Assembly (NCBI RefSeq): GCF_004354045.1
Contig: NZ_SMRT01000025.1
Location: forward strand, 1 to 64,000
Direction of reading: 5' to 3'
Length of the DNA stretch: 64,000 bases
DNA from: Paenibacillus piri
Lineage (GTDB): Bacteria > Bacillota > Bacilli > Paenibacillales > NBRC-103111
Positions 7,577 to 16,187 of the stretch are shown here, piece after piece. A model generated the notes under the pieces. That model saw only the letters and a list, made by a program, of their open reading frames with translations, made no database searches and was not told where the DNA came from. Numbering within the stretch: position 1 is the first letter of the stretch; every line of letters begins with the position of its first letter. The position numbers and the translations under genes were made by a program.

Positions 7577-9058
7577 CTAGCGGCTAACGAGAATACCGTT
7601 TTTAAAATAGTAGATGCGTGAGTACTCGATCCCGCCGATCCCTTCATAGAACCACTGTTCCAAGCTTCCGGACTTGAGCCGGTTGTTAGGCCGACCTAGC
7701 ATAAAGATCACTTGTTCGCCGGTCATCCCGTTTTCCACCTTGCCTTGGCGAATGAGTTCCTTCGTTGCTTCCGGCCAGTCGAAATCTGCCATTGGATCGT
7801 TTACGGCAAAAGCATTTTCAATACCGTCGATCGAATGGAATACGTTGACGGATTCCGCTTTACCGTTTGTTATGATCACGGTTGCACCATTATATCCAAT
7901 CACGTAAACCTGTTGATACTTGAGATAAGTGCCGGATTTATCCATGCCGTTCGTCACATGGGTTACCCATAACACCGGGTGTGCCGCCCAGAAGCTTTCC
8001 GCATCCGTATCAAGCTTAAGCTGATTCATTCCTTTGGCGACAAGCTCTGAATTGCCCCAGGAAGTATTTTTTCTAAAATCCCCCGCCGTAATGTCAATCC
8101 GATTCTGCTCACCCCAAACGATTTTCATGTTCAGGTACGAGGATAAAAACACCAGCGGGACATAGACCGTTTCATTATCCGTGATGAATGGGTAATCCAA
8201 GCGTGTGGTTTGTGCGGCCATTTCCCGATCATAATACGTCATTTTATTGCTGTCCGGCCGCACCAAATAGATGTTGTTGGGCGTTTGAATACGAAGGATA
8301 CCGTCTACCGTTTCCGTCGCTATTTTCAAATTAGCAACAATCGATGCAAAAGGGATGTAAATCGCGTTGTTATGTACGATTGGCGCAGGATCCGATTTCA
8401 AATAGCTTGAGTTGACATAAATTTTATACCCTTCGCTGTCGGCGGGCGGCTCTGCTTCGTCAGGTTCCGCAGTTACAGGAATGCCTTGTTTCCATTCGCC
8501 TGCGAACCAAACCTCTCCTTTAATCGAGGTTCCTTTATAAGCCGTCCCTTTGCCATGGGGCAAGCCTTGGTCCAGCTCTCCGTCATAAACGAAAAATTCG
8601 CCGTCCAGATTAAAAAAAGGATGTGAGACGATAGTTAGACTGACTTCGTCCGTTTCAACCTTGATCGTCTTGGTGTCCGGGCTGATTTCGAATTTGCCGC
8701 CGAACGATTCGCTAATGGAGCGCACGGGAACAAACAATTCATTATAAAAGAGTTTGGGAGCGCCTTCCGTATTTTTTATGTTCCGCGGCGTTTGGATATT
8801 CGGATCGTTAGGGCGCAGGGATACTTTGTTACCGCCACCGGTAATGTCGACAAAGGGACTGCCGGCAGGCGAATAAACGGTAAGATGAAGCTTTTCGGCG
8901 AGATCAGTTAACGGAACAAGCACATTCCCGTCGATCTGGATACCGATATCCAACGTAAAGCTCGATTTTTTTGCCGCTGAGGCGGGAAGATTGGATAAAG
9001 TCAACGTGCACATCATAATGGCAGCCAACATGGAAAACAGCCAAAATAGTTTTTTCAT
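7577..9058 (-). CDS. exported stalk-domain (copper amine oxidase N-like) protein with MORN-like and BamE-like segments
   Basis: A 493-residue secreted protein with a signal peptide ending near SNLPASAAKK. Two copper-amine-oxidase-N type stalk domains are visible: residues 35-140 (QIDGNVLVPLTDLAEKLHL, LFVPVRSISESFGGKF) and residues 215-330 (AIYIPFASIVANLKI, VYVPLVFLSSYLNMKI). Between them lies one or two MORN-like repeats (YDGELDQGLPHGKGTAYKG, GEVWFAGEWKQG). The C-terminus (MTGEQVIFMLGRPNNR, then EQWFYEG) resembles the SmpA/BamE 'GMTxxQVxxLLGxP' motif. Such stalk proteins usually sit at the cell wall. The combination is unusual and the function is unknown. A terminator follows. Confidence 0.8.
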   Translation of the reverse strand: MKKLFWLFSMLAAIMMCTLTLSNLPASAAKKSSFTLDIGIQIDGNVLVPLTDLAEKLHLTVYSPAGSPFVDITGGGNKVSLRPNDPNIQTPRNIKNTEGAPKLFYNELFVPVRSISESFGGKFEISPDTKTIKVETDEVSLTIVSHPFFNLDGEFFVYDGELDQGLPHGKGTAYKGTSIKGEVWFAGEWKQGIPVTAEPDEAEPPADSEGYKIYVNSSYLKSDPAPIVHNNAIYIPFASIVANLKIATETVDGILRIQTPNNIYLVRPDSNKMTYYDREMAAQTTRLDYPFITDNETVYVPLVFLSSYLNMKIVWGEQNRIDITAGDFRKNTSWGNSELVAKGMNQLKLDTDAESFWAAHPVLWVTHVTNGMDKSGTYLKYQQVYVIGYNGATVIITNGKAESVNVFHSIDGIENAFAVNDPMADFDWPEATKELIRQGKVENGMTGEQVIFMLGRPNNRLKSGSLEQWFYEGIGGIEYSRIYYFKNGILVSR

Positions 9059-9307
9059 GTTACTCTCCTTTAAAAAATAGTTTTTTAGTACCAGGCAAAC
9101 GTCAGATTACTTCCTTGATTGAGCATATATTACATATTCTACTAACAATTATAAGATTGTTGTCTATTCATGTCGATTAAAATTTGGGGGAAAGTGTTTC
9201 TTAAGACCTGCTTTTTTGACTGATGGCAGGGGACTGCAGGCACAAGGCGAATGTTCTTGCCGCCAAGCCCTTCGGACCGGACGGTCGGGTGCCAATCCTA
9301 TTGAAAC
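9059..9307. other. intergenic stretch without recognised gene
   Basis: This contains the AT-rich upstream region of the stalk-domain gene (about 9080-9200) and then a GC-richer stretch. I see no coding sequence, repeat copy or convincing hairpin in it. Confidence 0.4.
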
Positions 9308-9745
9308 CTAGGATAATGCCCCAGAGTTCTTCTCCCCAACTAGGAGCCATTCAACCTTTGTTCCAAATCCCATGACATTCGAAAGTACTGTATCAACTAA
9401 TGGCTTATATTTATCTTGTTCCAACTCGCTAAGCGTAGCCTGCGATATCCCAATTCGATTAGAAAAATCAACTTGATTGATTTTATTGAGCTTTCTAATT
9501 ATTCTTATACGGCTTCCTATTGTCTCGATATAAGTCATCGACTGTTTTCGGCTGCTGCACGCTTCGATGTTCAACAGCATCTGTACGTCGCGCGCCGCGA
9601 ACGGCGGGGAAAACAAGCCCTTCACTCCCGCCACCGTATTGGCGAGCGGGGCGACCGTGCTATAACCGCTTCCGACCCAAATGTGGTTGAACGGCGCCAG
9701 GCTCGCCCGCAGGTCGAAAGTAAAGTCATTCAATTGAAAATTCAT
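9308..9745 (-). CDS. chimeric reading frame: unknown N-terminus fused to an XRE helix-turn-helix
   Basis: Residues 1-62 (MNFQLNDFTFDLRASLAPFN...) are GC-rich in coding and begin with a proper ribosome site (aaaggatgg), but I do not recognise the family. From about residue 70 the coding becomes AT-rich. It reads as a complete XRE-type repressor: GSRIRIIRKLNKINQVDFSN, RIGISQATLSELEQDKYKPL, then VEWLLVGEKNSG, a pattern typical of phage-like repressors. The frame is continuous, but the composition break suggests fusion by deletion. The XRE part might be expressed from the internal ATG at 9538. Confidence 0.5.
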   Translation of the reverse strand: MNFQLNDFTFDLRASLAPFNHIWVGSGYSTVAPLANTVAGVKGLFSPPFAARDVQMLLNIEACSSRKQSMTYIETIGSRIRIIRKLNKINQVDFSNRIGISQATLSELEQDKYKPLVDTVLSNVMGFGTKVEWLLVGEKNSGALS

Positions 9746-10504
9746 AGATTATCCATCCTTTGCGCCATTTTACAGTTGTACGAATGTGGAGATTGCATAA
9801 GCATTCCTGCCTGCAGCGACTGTACGGCTCTTGTCTCTTCTACAATATAGCGAGTGCTAGCTGTTCAGGTCGATATTCATTAAATGGGTATTTCCTATGA
9901 CACGCTTCGAATCCAACGCGATTGAACGTATATATTCATCTTCTTTTGCTGCATATTCATTTTCTGCTATGAAGCGGATCGAAGCGGACTATCGTGAAGC
10001 CCTCAACATGATCGGGCGCCCGCTTTTCTTGCAACAAGAAGGGTGACCCGTCTTATCCGTGTTGGGAGCTCCACTAATTTCCTCAATGATAGCGAGTTTC
10101 TCCGTACTACGGTATTTTTCTTTAAGCATGAAAAAGCTCCCCCTCAGTAGCAGGTTTATTATTTTACCTGTCTACCGTAAGGGGTTGCTTGGATATGCCG
10201 ATGATATTCGAAAACTCTATTTGATTAGTCGATTCGTCTTTCGTATGATTCGAATACGATTGTTGAGGAAGTGCTTGGAGTCGGAAATAGAAATCGGAGT
10301 AATGATCGAGGAAACCCCTGATATATCAAGGGATTCGGGGCATTGGTTGGAGTAGATGCCCAGGAAAAGAGCGAGAAAAAAGCCGAGCGAGATTCAGGTG
10401 AAATCCTGAAAATCGGTCGGCTCAATGGCAAATTTTAAGGGATTACACTGATGCGTATAGAATAAAGTCTCGGTTTATATAACCGCAAATTACTCATTAA
10501 TAAA
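9746..10504. other. gene-poor stretch with insertion-sequence debris
   Basis: Apart from the IS3 OrfA remnant near 10060-10200, no intact gene is visible. A plus-strand stretch around 10240-10430 can be read for short distances but has stops and no recognisable family. It ends in AT-rich sequence just before the convergent methyltransferase stop. Confidence 0.4.
10060..10200 (-). mobile_element. IS3-family remnant (start of OrfA and one IS end)
   Basis: On the minus strand an ATG at 10127-10129 begins MLKEKYRSTEKLAIIEEISG, the typical start of an IS3-group OrfA helix-turn-helix. The match ends after about 22 codons. Upstream, the sequence ggtagacaggtaaaat (minus strand, near 10170) has the look of an IS3 terminal region. 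Only the 5' tip of the element remains. Confidence 0.55.
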
Positions 10505-11314
10505 TTAAAGTTTTCTTGCTTTAAAAACGAAGGACAAGGGAAACATTTTTGCATTGAAAGCAGAATGATATTTCTGTTCAACTTTACTCTCACTTTCAAG
10601 GGTTTGTTTATCAGTTTCTTCTATCATTTCCTCAATAAAAAATCCAGCTTTAGATAAAGCGTTAATATACGTTGAAATTTTCCTTTTGCTGAGTGAAACA
10701 TCATAGTCGTATTTTTCAAACGTAAAAAGATTTTCATCATAATAAGAGCTTTTAACGACAAGATTATCTTCTTCAATTTCCATACATCTCATAACAGGGT
10801 GATCCCAGCTAAATATAAAAGTACCATCTTTTTTTAAATAGGATGCGATTAAGTTAAATGTTTTTTGTAAATCGGTAGTCCAGCCGATGGCATATATTGA
10901 ATAAACAATATCAAAATAACCCTGTGGTAAACCGGGATTCTCTTCCATGGGACTATTGAATAAACGTGCTTCATATCCACAATCTTTTAAATAACGGGCT
11001 GTATTTTCAATTTGTTGTGTTGACATATCAAGTCCCCAAAGTTCTGATGCATGATGGTCACCGTGATATTTAAGAGAGTGACCGCTTCCACAACCAATAT
11101 CAAGAACCTTTTTACCAGACACATCACCAAACAAATGTAAATCTTCTTCGGAAGGTATCAAGCATCCGAGTTGTGGAAGTGCAGTTATACCGACCCATTT
11201 GTCAGCAGTACTATCCCAAAACTTTTTGTTTTGTTCTAAAACCCCTTTATTATCAAGAGTGTTTTTTCTTGAATTTAATAATATATTGCTCTTCTTTACG
11301 ACTGAATCCACCAT
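10505..11314 (-). CDS. class I SAM-dependent methyltransferase
   Basis: A 269-residue cytosolic enzyme. The SAM-binding motif I is KKVLDIGCGSGHSLKY (about residues 68-83). The acidic end of beta2 follows in ELWGLDMSTQQIENTARYLK, and the motif GYFDIVYSIYAIGWTTDLQK corresponds to the post-II region. It resembles the UbiE/Coq5-like small-molecule methyltransferases. Base composition is clearly more AT-rich than neighbours, which suggests transfer. The start ATG has a taggaggag site. The target molecule cannot be deduced. Confidence 0.85.
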   Translation of the reverse strand: MVDSVVKKSNILLNSRKNTLDNKGVLEQNKKFWDSTADKWVGITALPQLGCLIPSEEDLHLFGDVSGKKVLDIGCGSGHSLKYHGDHHASELWGLDMSTQQIENTARYLKDCGYEARLFNSPMEENPGLPQGYFDIVYSIYAIGWTTDLQKTFNLIASYLKKDGTFIFSWDHPVMRCMEIEEDNLVVKSSYYDENLFTFEKYDYDVSLSKRKISTYINALSKAGFFIEEMIEETDKQTLESESKVEQKYHSAFNAKMFPLSFVFKARKL

Positions 11315-11410
11315 AATACTCCTCCTAAATAGTTAATCTTTAGTTCGTGATATATTACAAGTGTGTCATATATGTAATTGTAGCAGGTTCCAGTTTATGG
11401 TCAATATGTA

Positions 11411-11450
11411 ATTATCCTTCCATTTAGCTTAACAAGCTGCAGCGATCCGT
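11411..11450. repeat. dispersed intergenic repeat, core (copy 7)
   Basis: The sequence ttatccttccatttagcttaacaagctgcag is a diverged version of the core followed by the gctgc start of the hairpin. Confidence 0.45.
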
Positions 11451-11728
11451 CGGGAATGTCATAATGTTCTTGTCAAAATCGGGAGTGTCCTCAAGTTTTT
11501 GTCATCTAATTTTGCAACTTTGGCCCCAACACAGTAAGTGTCGAGTCAACCTGAACGGCCCCAGCTCTCAGAGATATCTAAATTTTTGTTTCAAATAACG
11601 TTCAATAACGATGGTCTATTTCCCTTCTTTTGATCGCGGATAAAAGCTATCATCTGGAATAGTTGAGCGACAAACCAGAGAAATATGTATCAAACAACTT
11701 ATTTTATGAAGATATGTGATAACAGAAA

Positions 11729-11757
11729 GAGACCCACAGCAACGGGCTGCGGGTCTT
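11729..11757. terminator. rho-independent terminator of the nucleotidyltransferase gene
   Basis: The stem gacccacagcaacgggctgcgggtc carries a T-rich tail on the minus strand, downstream of the gene that ends at 11871. Confidence 0.6.
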
Positions 11758-11870
11758 AAATTTATATATTAAAAAGGGGGTCGAGTCTTATTATAACCCT
11801 GGTTTATTAATGAGAGATGAAAATCAGATTTCATGTTTATTACAAACCATGATTGGACTAACGTTACTAG

Positions 11871-12722
11871 TTAGTTTAAATACGATTTGGATTTTATTAG
11901 ATTTTCTGTTTCCTGAATAAGCTCACGCATCATGTTAATAGCTTTATTTAAACAATCTTGATCTTCCGTGATTAAAGTGAAAATCTCATTTATTCTATGG
12001 AAGTATTTGCTTGGCACTGTGCTAAATGAATCGGCAATGGCAGTAGCTCCCTTTTCATTCATCAAATAGGTTTCGTTAATTGCAAACAAAACCTGATTCA
12101 AGCAGGATACTGATCTGAAACAACATCCAGCGACATAAGATAAATCTTTTTTGTAGATACCCTTATATCCATTATCGAGAGCAAAGGTTGCCTCCCAAAA
12201 AAATTTTTGGATGGTAGCTTCTTGAAAAACGGGTGGATATGGGGTTGTTCTACTTTTCAGTTTCCCTACAACTTCCAAAGGATCCCATAACACTTTACAC
12301 AACGCTACCTCAGCCAAATAAATCGAGTTGGCAAATCCATGGGGATGTCCTGGTTGATAATCCATTGTGATAATTCCCATGACACATTCTTCAATTACAC
12401 GTGACACTTTATTTTGATCGCGAAATAAAAAATCAACCGGAAATTGATTAACTTTCAACCAGCCGCCGCCATTAATCCATGGTCCCCAGCCGCCTATTTC
12501 CGTCACTAAGTTTCCTCTATGGTCGTCATCAATTGCAGCCGTAACCCGACGAAGCTGGGTAATGTCCAGCCCTTTTTCGGAATCGTAGTAGATACCAATA
12601 TCAATATCAGAGTTTGTGCTTTCAGTTCCCCTAGCTCTTGAACCGCCGAGAACCAGAGCACTTATTCCGCTGATTTGTTTTAAGTTGTCAACAATATTCG
12701 AAATTGTGTATTGCACATTCAT
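11871..12722 (-). CDS. nucleotidyltransferase-domain protein (aminoglycoside-nucleotidyltransferase-like)
   Basis: A 283-residue protein of the polymerase-beta nucleotidyltransferase fold. The metal-binding motif is LVLGGSRARGTESTNSDIDI (about residues 23-42), containing the GGSxxxG and DxD signatures; the third Asp lies in FPVDFLFRDQNKV. The C-terminal half is helical, as in DUF4037-type and kanamycin-nucleotidyltransferase relatives. It may adenylylate a small molecule or drug; no substrate can be assigned. It is AT-rich and stands alone with its own terminator, and no strong ribosome site is visible. Confidence 0.82.
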   Translation of the reverse strand: MNVQYTISNIVDNLKQISGISALVLGGSRARGTESTNSDIDIGIYYDSEKGLDITQLRRVTAAIDDDHRGNLVTEIGGWGPWINGGGWLKVNQFPVDFLFRDQNKVSRVIEECVMGIITMDYQPGHPHGFANSIYLAEVALCKVLWDPLEVVGKLKSRTTPYPPVFQEATIQKFFWEATFALDNGYKGIYKKDLSYVAGCCFRSVSCLNQVLFAINETYLMNEKGATAIADSFSTVPSKYFHRINEIFTLITEDQDCLNKAINMMRELIQETENLIKSKSYLN

Positions 12723-12798
12723 AAATCGCGCTCCAATCTTGAGTTTGATTATGTCAAGAATAATGAATTACTGTTTTCGCTTCAAGGGAGAGGATTTA

Positions 12799-12893
12799 TT
12801 AAACTATCCTGTCCGTTTAGCGTAACGCGGCTGCCGATCCACGCCGACAGCCGCACTATCGTCGTTATTGCTATCGTACCCGTTACTTCAAAA
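12799..12893. repeat. dispersed intergenic repeat, copy 8 (composite)
   Basis: It reads core (aactatcctgtccgtttagcgtaacg), hairpin (cggctgccgatccacgccgacagccgc), core (gctatcgtacccgttacttc). This is the same layout as copies 1 and 5, and it abuts the 3' end of the next gene. Confidence 0.7.
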
Positions 12894-13575
12894 GATTTTG
12901 GTAATTGGGGAGGAAATCATCCTTATCGGGTCCTCTAAGATGTTCAAAATTTTTAAGCTCAACTCCAGCCGGAGAGATCCGATATGTAAGTACATCTTCG
13001 CCGACAGGTATATGAGGACCTACTATTGGTTGAGCATCTATTGTGATTAAAAAATCAAAACCACGGAAAGCAGCTACCCTTTCAATACTCTTCACATTTA
13101 CATAATCCGGATGAGTAATTGGTGGTACTGTAACAACATCTGCGTATACCTCAGCAAGCTTCTCTTGCATATGCGGAAGTAGACTTATGACAAGCATATC
13201 TTGTAGTTGTAGTTCCCTTGAGTCCTCAAGTGGCTTATTACCAGCTGCATTTGAAGTTTGCTCTGAAAGAGCCTGTTCAGCAACATAGTGAACATCTATT
13301 TTTTGTTTGTTATCCGTCTCAGGAGAGGCTTGTGTGTATTTTACAAGAGCACCACTGCTCTCAGCAAATAAACGAAGAGGCACATATGCCTTGTTATTAT
13401 AGTTAAGCACCTCTTCACCTTCCTGTAGTTGTACTTCTTTGGAGAGTCCGTTAGCTAGAAAAAAAGTAACTTTACTTGGAAAGATTGTTGCTTCAATTAC
13501 ACTCGAGGCAAATACAGAAGTTGTTGCCATTAAGAAGGCACCACACAATACACCTGCAATAAAATGTTTCTTCAA
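12883..13575 (-). CDS. exported stalk-domain protein with DUF3888-like C-terminus
   Basis: A 230-residue protein with a signal peptide cleaved near TTSVFASSVI. A short copper-amine-oxidase-N-like segment (NNKAYVPLRLFAESSGALVK, about residues 62-85) follows. The C-terminal part (LQLQDMLVISLLPHMQEKLA, then AFRGFDFLITIDAQPIVGPH) resembles the DUF3888 proteins found in Bacillus and Paenibacillus. The site gaggagaggacgaattga precedes the start region. The role at the cell surface is unknown. Confidence 0.75.
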   Translation of the reverse strand: MKKHFIAGVLCGAFLMATTSVFASSVIEATIFPSKVTFFLANGLSKEVQLQEGEEVLNYNNKAYVPLRLFAESSGALVKYTQASPETDNKQKIDVHYVAEQALSEQTSNAAGNKPLEDSRELQLQDMLVISLLPHMQEKLAEVYADVVTVPPITHPDYVNVKSIERVAAFRGFDFLITIDAQPIVGPHIPVGEDVLTYRISPAGVELKNFEHLRGPDKDDFLPNYQNLLK

Positions 13576-13862
13576 TTCGTCCTCTCCTCTTCAAATGCAA
13601 ATTCTTCTATCTAATTGACGAAGCCAATGTACTGCTTGTTGCAAACACTTTCCAACCAGGCCCGCATCAGAAACCCGCGGTGGACAGCATGCTTGATCAA
13701 CTGATCGCATGAAGCACTGCGTTGAAAACAATACGCGACTGACCTGACAACAAAAGCCTTGCATTCGTACAAGCCGGGTTTTTACTGACGCGCTGGCGGA
13801 ACTTTCGGGCCGTGTCACCCCAAAAACGTGACCAATCAAGCAGCCTTCGTGTTGGACAATCT

Positions 13863-14810
13863 TTACCGATATTGCGCCATTAGTTTGTCCAGCATTTCTC
13901 TCATAACATGGATCAACTCGTCTGGCGCTTTTACCTTTGCATCCGTACCCAATCCAATAAAAAATTGGCCGAAAAATGGAAGGCTGCTCGCGGGGATTTG
14001 ATTGCCCAGCCATCCTGTGCCGTCTTCTCGAACATGAATTTGCATTTTGTGCGCCGACGACAGTTCGGACTCGCATCTCTGCACCCCTGTTGCAGTAAGC
14101 TCAACATAAAGTTCCATAGCCGGACTTTCCTCTTCAATGTAAGACTCCCAGTTTCCTGTATGCACTTGCGTCAAATCGACCGCTTTCAGTTCGGACAGTT
14201 CAACAGATCTAACCCGGTCACAGCGAAACAAGCGAAAATCGCGGCGGTGAAAGCAATAGGCCGGACAATACCAAAACCCGTTGCTGGCATAAATTCCGAT
14301 CGGCTGAACATCTCTTGACCGCTTATGCTGTTTCGATTCGTACTCCATGCGCACAACTTTTTGATCGATCGCAGCATTCAGCAACAAGCTCAAATAAGGC
14401 GTGCTTGCATGTCTCATCGGCGTAACCAGATCAAATCGTTCCCGCATCCGGTCGATACGATCCCGAATATCTTCCGACATATAAGAGTAAAATTTCCGCA
14501 ACACTGAATCTGTTTCCGCCTCAAACGGAAGATCCGCGTAGTGCCTCAATGCATGGCTGGCAAAAAATACAGCAAGCGCTTCGCCTTCCGTAAAAGCAAC
14601 CGGGGGCAGCATTCTCTCGTTAAGCATCTTATATCCCCCATGCTGACCGACCTCCGAATAAAAAGGAACCCCCAGCGCGCTCAACTCCTGCATATCCCGC
14701 ACAATCGTCCGCGTGGAAACTCCAAATTCACTGGCAAGCTCTTTGGCGTTGAAAGACTTCTTTTTGTTGATGGCCATCATAATCTCGATCAGTCTTTTGG
14801 ACTTTGCCAT
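13863..14810 (-). CDS. YafY-type transcriptional regulator (HTH_11 plus WYL domain)
   Basis: A 315-residue DeoR-like regulator. The N-terminal winged helix (RLIEIMMAINKKKSFNAKEL, then FGVSTRTIVRDMQELSALGV) is followed by a WYL ligand-sensing domain (DVQPIGIYASNGFWYCPAYC, HRRDFRLFRCDRVRSVEL). The start at 14810 follows aaaaggag at 7 nt; a longer frame exists but lacks a ribosome site. It is divergent from the PhnB-like gene, and the two probably share a controlled 110-bp promoter region. Confidence 0.88.
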   Translation of the reverse strand: MAKSKRLIEIMMAINKKKSFNAKELASEFGVSTRTIVRDMQELSALGVPFYSEVGQHGGYKMLNERMLPPVAFTEGEALAVFFASHALRHYADLPFEAETDSVLRKFYSYMSEDIRDRIDRMRERFDLVTPMRHASTPYLSLLLNAAIDQKVVRMEYESKQHKRSRDVQPIGIYASNGFWYCPAYCFHRRDFRLFRCDRVRSVELSELKAVDLTQVHTGNWESYIEEESPAMELYVELTATGVQRCESELSSAHKMQIHVREDGTGWLGNQIPASSLPFFGQFFIGLGTDAKVKAPDELIHVMREMLDKLMAQYR

Positions 14811-14923
14811 TATAAACTCCTTTTCATGTATTAGGACAAGTATTGTCACTATTCTACGATATGATGCTAATGAAGTCCAAAACAACAAAAATTGGACAAT
14901 TTAATTTAAAAGGAGATGTTTGA

Positions 14924-15355
14924 ATGTCAATTCGCTCAACGTCGTTTATTATGCTGGATGGACAAGCAGCGGAAGCGATTGAGTTTTACCGGGAAGGGTT
15001 GAACTCGAAATTACTGTTCAAAACTACGTACGGGGAGGGCAAGGATGCCAATGGTTTGCCTGAAGAAGTGAAAACCCGTATTTCCCATGCCGTGTTGCAA
15101 ACCGGTGAAAATGATTTGATGGTCGCTGATATCTTTCCGGGGCAACCTTATGTAATCGGAGATCAGGTGAATATTTGCATTACAGCGACGCAACAAAGCG
15201 AGATTGAAGAAATGTTTAATAAATTGAGCGAAAAAGGGCAAGTGATGTTCCCGTTACAAGAAACTGAATTCAGTCCCTGCTTCGGAATAGTGAAAGACCG
15301 TTTTAACATTACGTTCCAGTTCTTCATGAATGATACAACAAGCAGTTGGAGCTGA
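14924..15355 (+). CDS. PhnB/YjdN-like VOC-superfamily protein
   Basis: A 143-residue glyoxalase/bleomycin-resistance fold protein of the PhnB subgroup. It shows SFIMLDGQAAEAIEFYREGL and ends with FGIVKDRFNITFQFFMND, matching the family's closing 'G..DrfGv.Wqf' strand. The catalytic or binding role of PhnB relatives is mostly unproven. The site aaaggagatg lies 4 nt before the ATG. It is divergent from the YafY regulator, the usual arrangement for genes of this kind. Confidence 0.88.
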   Translation: MSIRSTSFIMLDGQAAEAIEFYREGLNSKLLFKTTYGEGKDANGLPEEVKTRISHAVLQTGENDLMVADIFPGQPYVIGDQVNICITATQQSEIEEMFNKLSEKGQVMFPLQETEFSPCFGIVKDRFNITFQFFMNDTTSSWS

Positions 15356-15368
15356 AGATAAAAGGCCT

Positions 15369-15395
15369 TGACCGGGGAGGAATCCCCGGTTCTTT
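15369..15395 (+). terminator. rho-independent terminator of the PhnB-like gene
   Basis: The stem accgggg / ccccggt followed by TTCTTTAAT, starting 14 bp after the stop. Confidence 0.8.
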
Positions 15396-15448
15396 AATGA
15401 ATAATTTTACAAAGCTTAAATTGTGAAGTTGAATGACCGGCTGTCCGG

Positions 15449-15535
15449 GCTGAAAAAGAGAACAGGCCACCCGCGGCAGTCTGCTCCCTGGTTATCTTTC
15501 TTCCCCATTACTTTGACATAAAAGGAGTAATAGAG
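15449..15535. repeat. dispersed intergenic repeat, copy 9
   Basis: Nearly identical to copy 6: gagaacaggccacccgcggc, agtctgctccctggttatct, ttcttccccattactttgac, then ataaaaggagta. It lies between the PhnB terminator and the RidA remnant. Confidence 0.7.
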
Positions 15536-15537
15536 CA

Positions 15538-15835
15538 TCACTTCGCTGCGACGGCTTCGATCTTAACGAGCAAATCCGGTGAAGCGAGTGCTTTGACAAT
15601 AACTACCGTCGTCGCCGGGGCAGGGGTAGGCCTGCGAAACATCCTTAAACAGTTCTTTTAACGTGTCTTGGATTTGTTTGGGTGAAGTGAAATTGTGCCC
15701 TTTTACAAACGCACGCAGCTCTTGCTTGGTCCAAAAATTTGTGATGACCTCCCGTCGGATCGTTTGTATGGGTTTAGTATCCCATTTTTATCTGACTTAA
15801 GAGGTTACACATTTTATGTTACAGACCCTTTATTT
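15538..15835 (-). pseudogene. RidA-family C-terminus fused to an IS256-type transposase N-terminus, with IS end
   Basis: The last 28 codons read PAPATTVVIVKALASPDLLV and KIEAVAAK, the C-terminal strand of the RidA/YjgF family with its Arg-less 'PARTxV' motif altered. Upstream, at about 15640-15745, another frame reads TNFWTKQELRAFVKGHNFTS and KQIQDTLKELFKDV, like the N-terminus of IS256-type transposases. Beyond it the sequence cattttatgttacagaccct (15814-15833) looks like an IS256-type end. Two unrelated genes were joined by deletion. Confidence 0.6.
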
Positions 15836-16187
15836 TGTGAGAACCCAAAGTATCCAGTCGTTCGATAATAAAAGACTTAAGTTCATCTTACCGATTTTAT
15901 CAGAATCAAGCAGATAGGCCTGTTCTCAAGATAGAAATGGAGTTAACTGGAACTCTTTTCAAGCTTACACTCAACCATCATTTCCCTTCCTTAGCACATT
16001 TCTGAACTATTCGACAAGGTGATGTTATATCCTGCCAGCAGAAGTGTAATAATCCTTTAATATAATAAATTAAATATAAAGCTCCAACAAGTAAAAATGT
16101 AATATTAGAAAAGATAATCATTTAATATTATTTTGATGGCCTAAGGAATTCTCCTTGGGCTAATTCTTATTTAGGAAGAGGGATAAA
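15836..16187. other. AT-rich intergenic stretch
   Basis: I find no open frame with a ribosome site and no repeat copy. A short hairpin ggaattctccttgg... precedes the small frame starting at 16188. Confidence 0.4.

Larger units (their letters stand above)
11315..11870. other. intergenic region with repeat core, possible transposon end and terminator
   Basis: A repeat-family core lies at 11411-11450. At 11470-11525 the sequence tgttcttgtcaaaatcgg and a nearby tttttgtcatctaattttgc look like the spaced transposase sites of a Tn552/Tn7-type end, but no partner end was found. A terminator hairpin lies at 11729-11757. No coding sequence is seen. Confidence 0.45.

Noticed and set aside
9416..9850. 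Plus-strand frame of 144 codons
   Set aside because: Antisense to the XRE fusion frame; no motif and poor start.
13591..14076. Minus-strand frame of 161 codons next to the YafY-type gene
   Set aside because: It overlaps the end of the WYL domain in another frame and contains many Cys/Arg without motif; no ribosome site.
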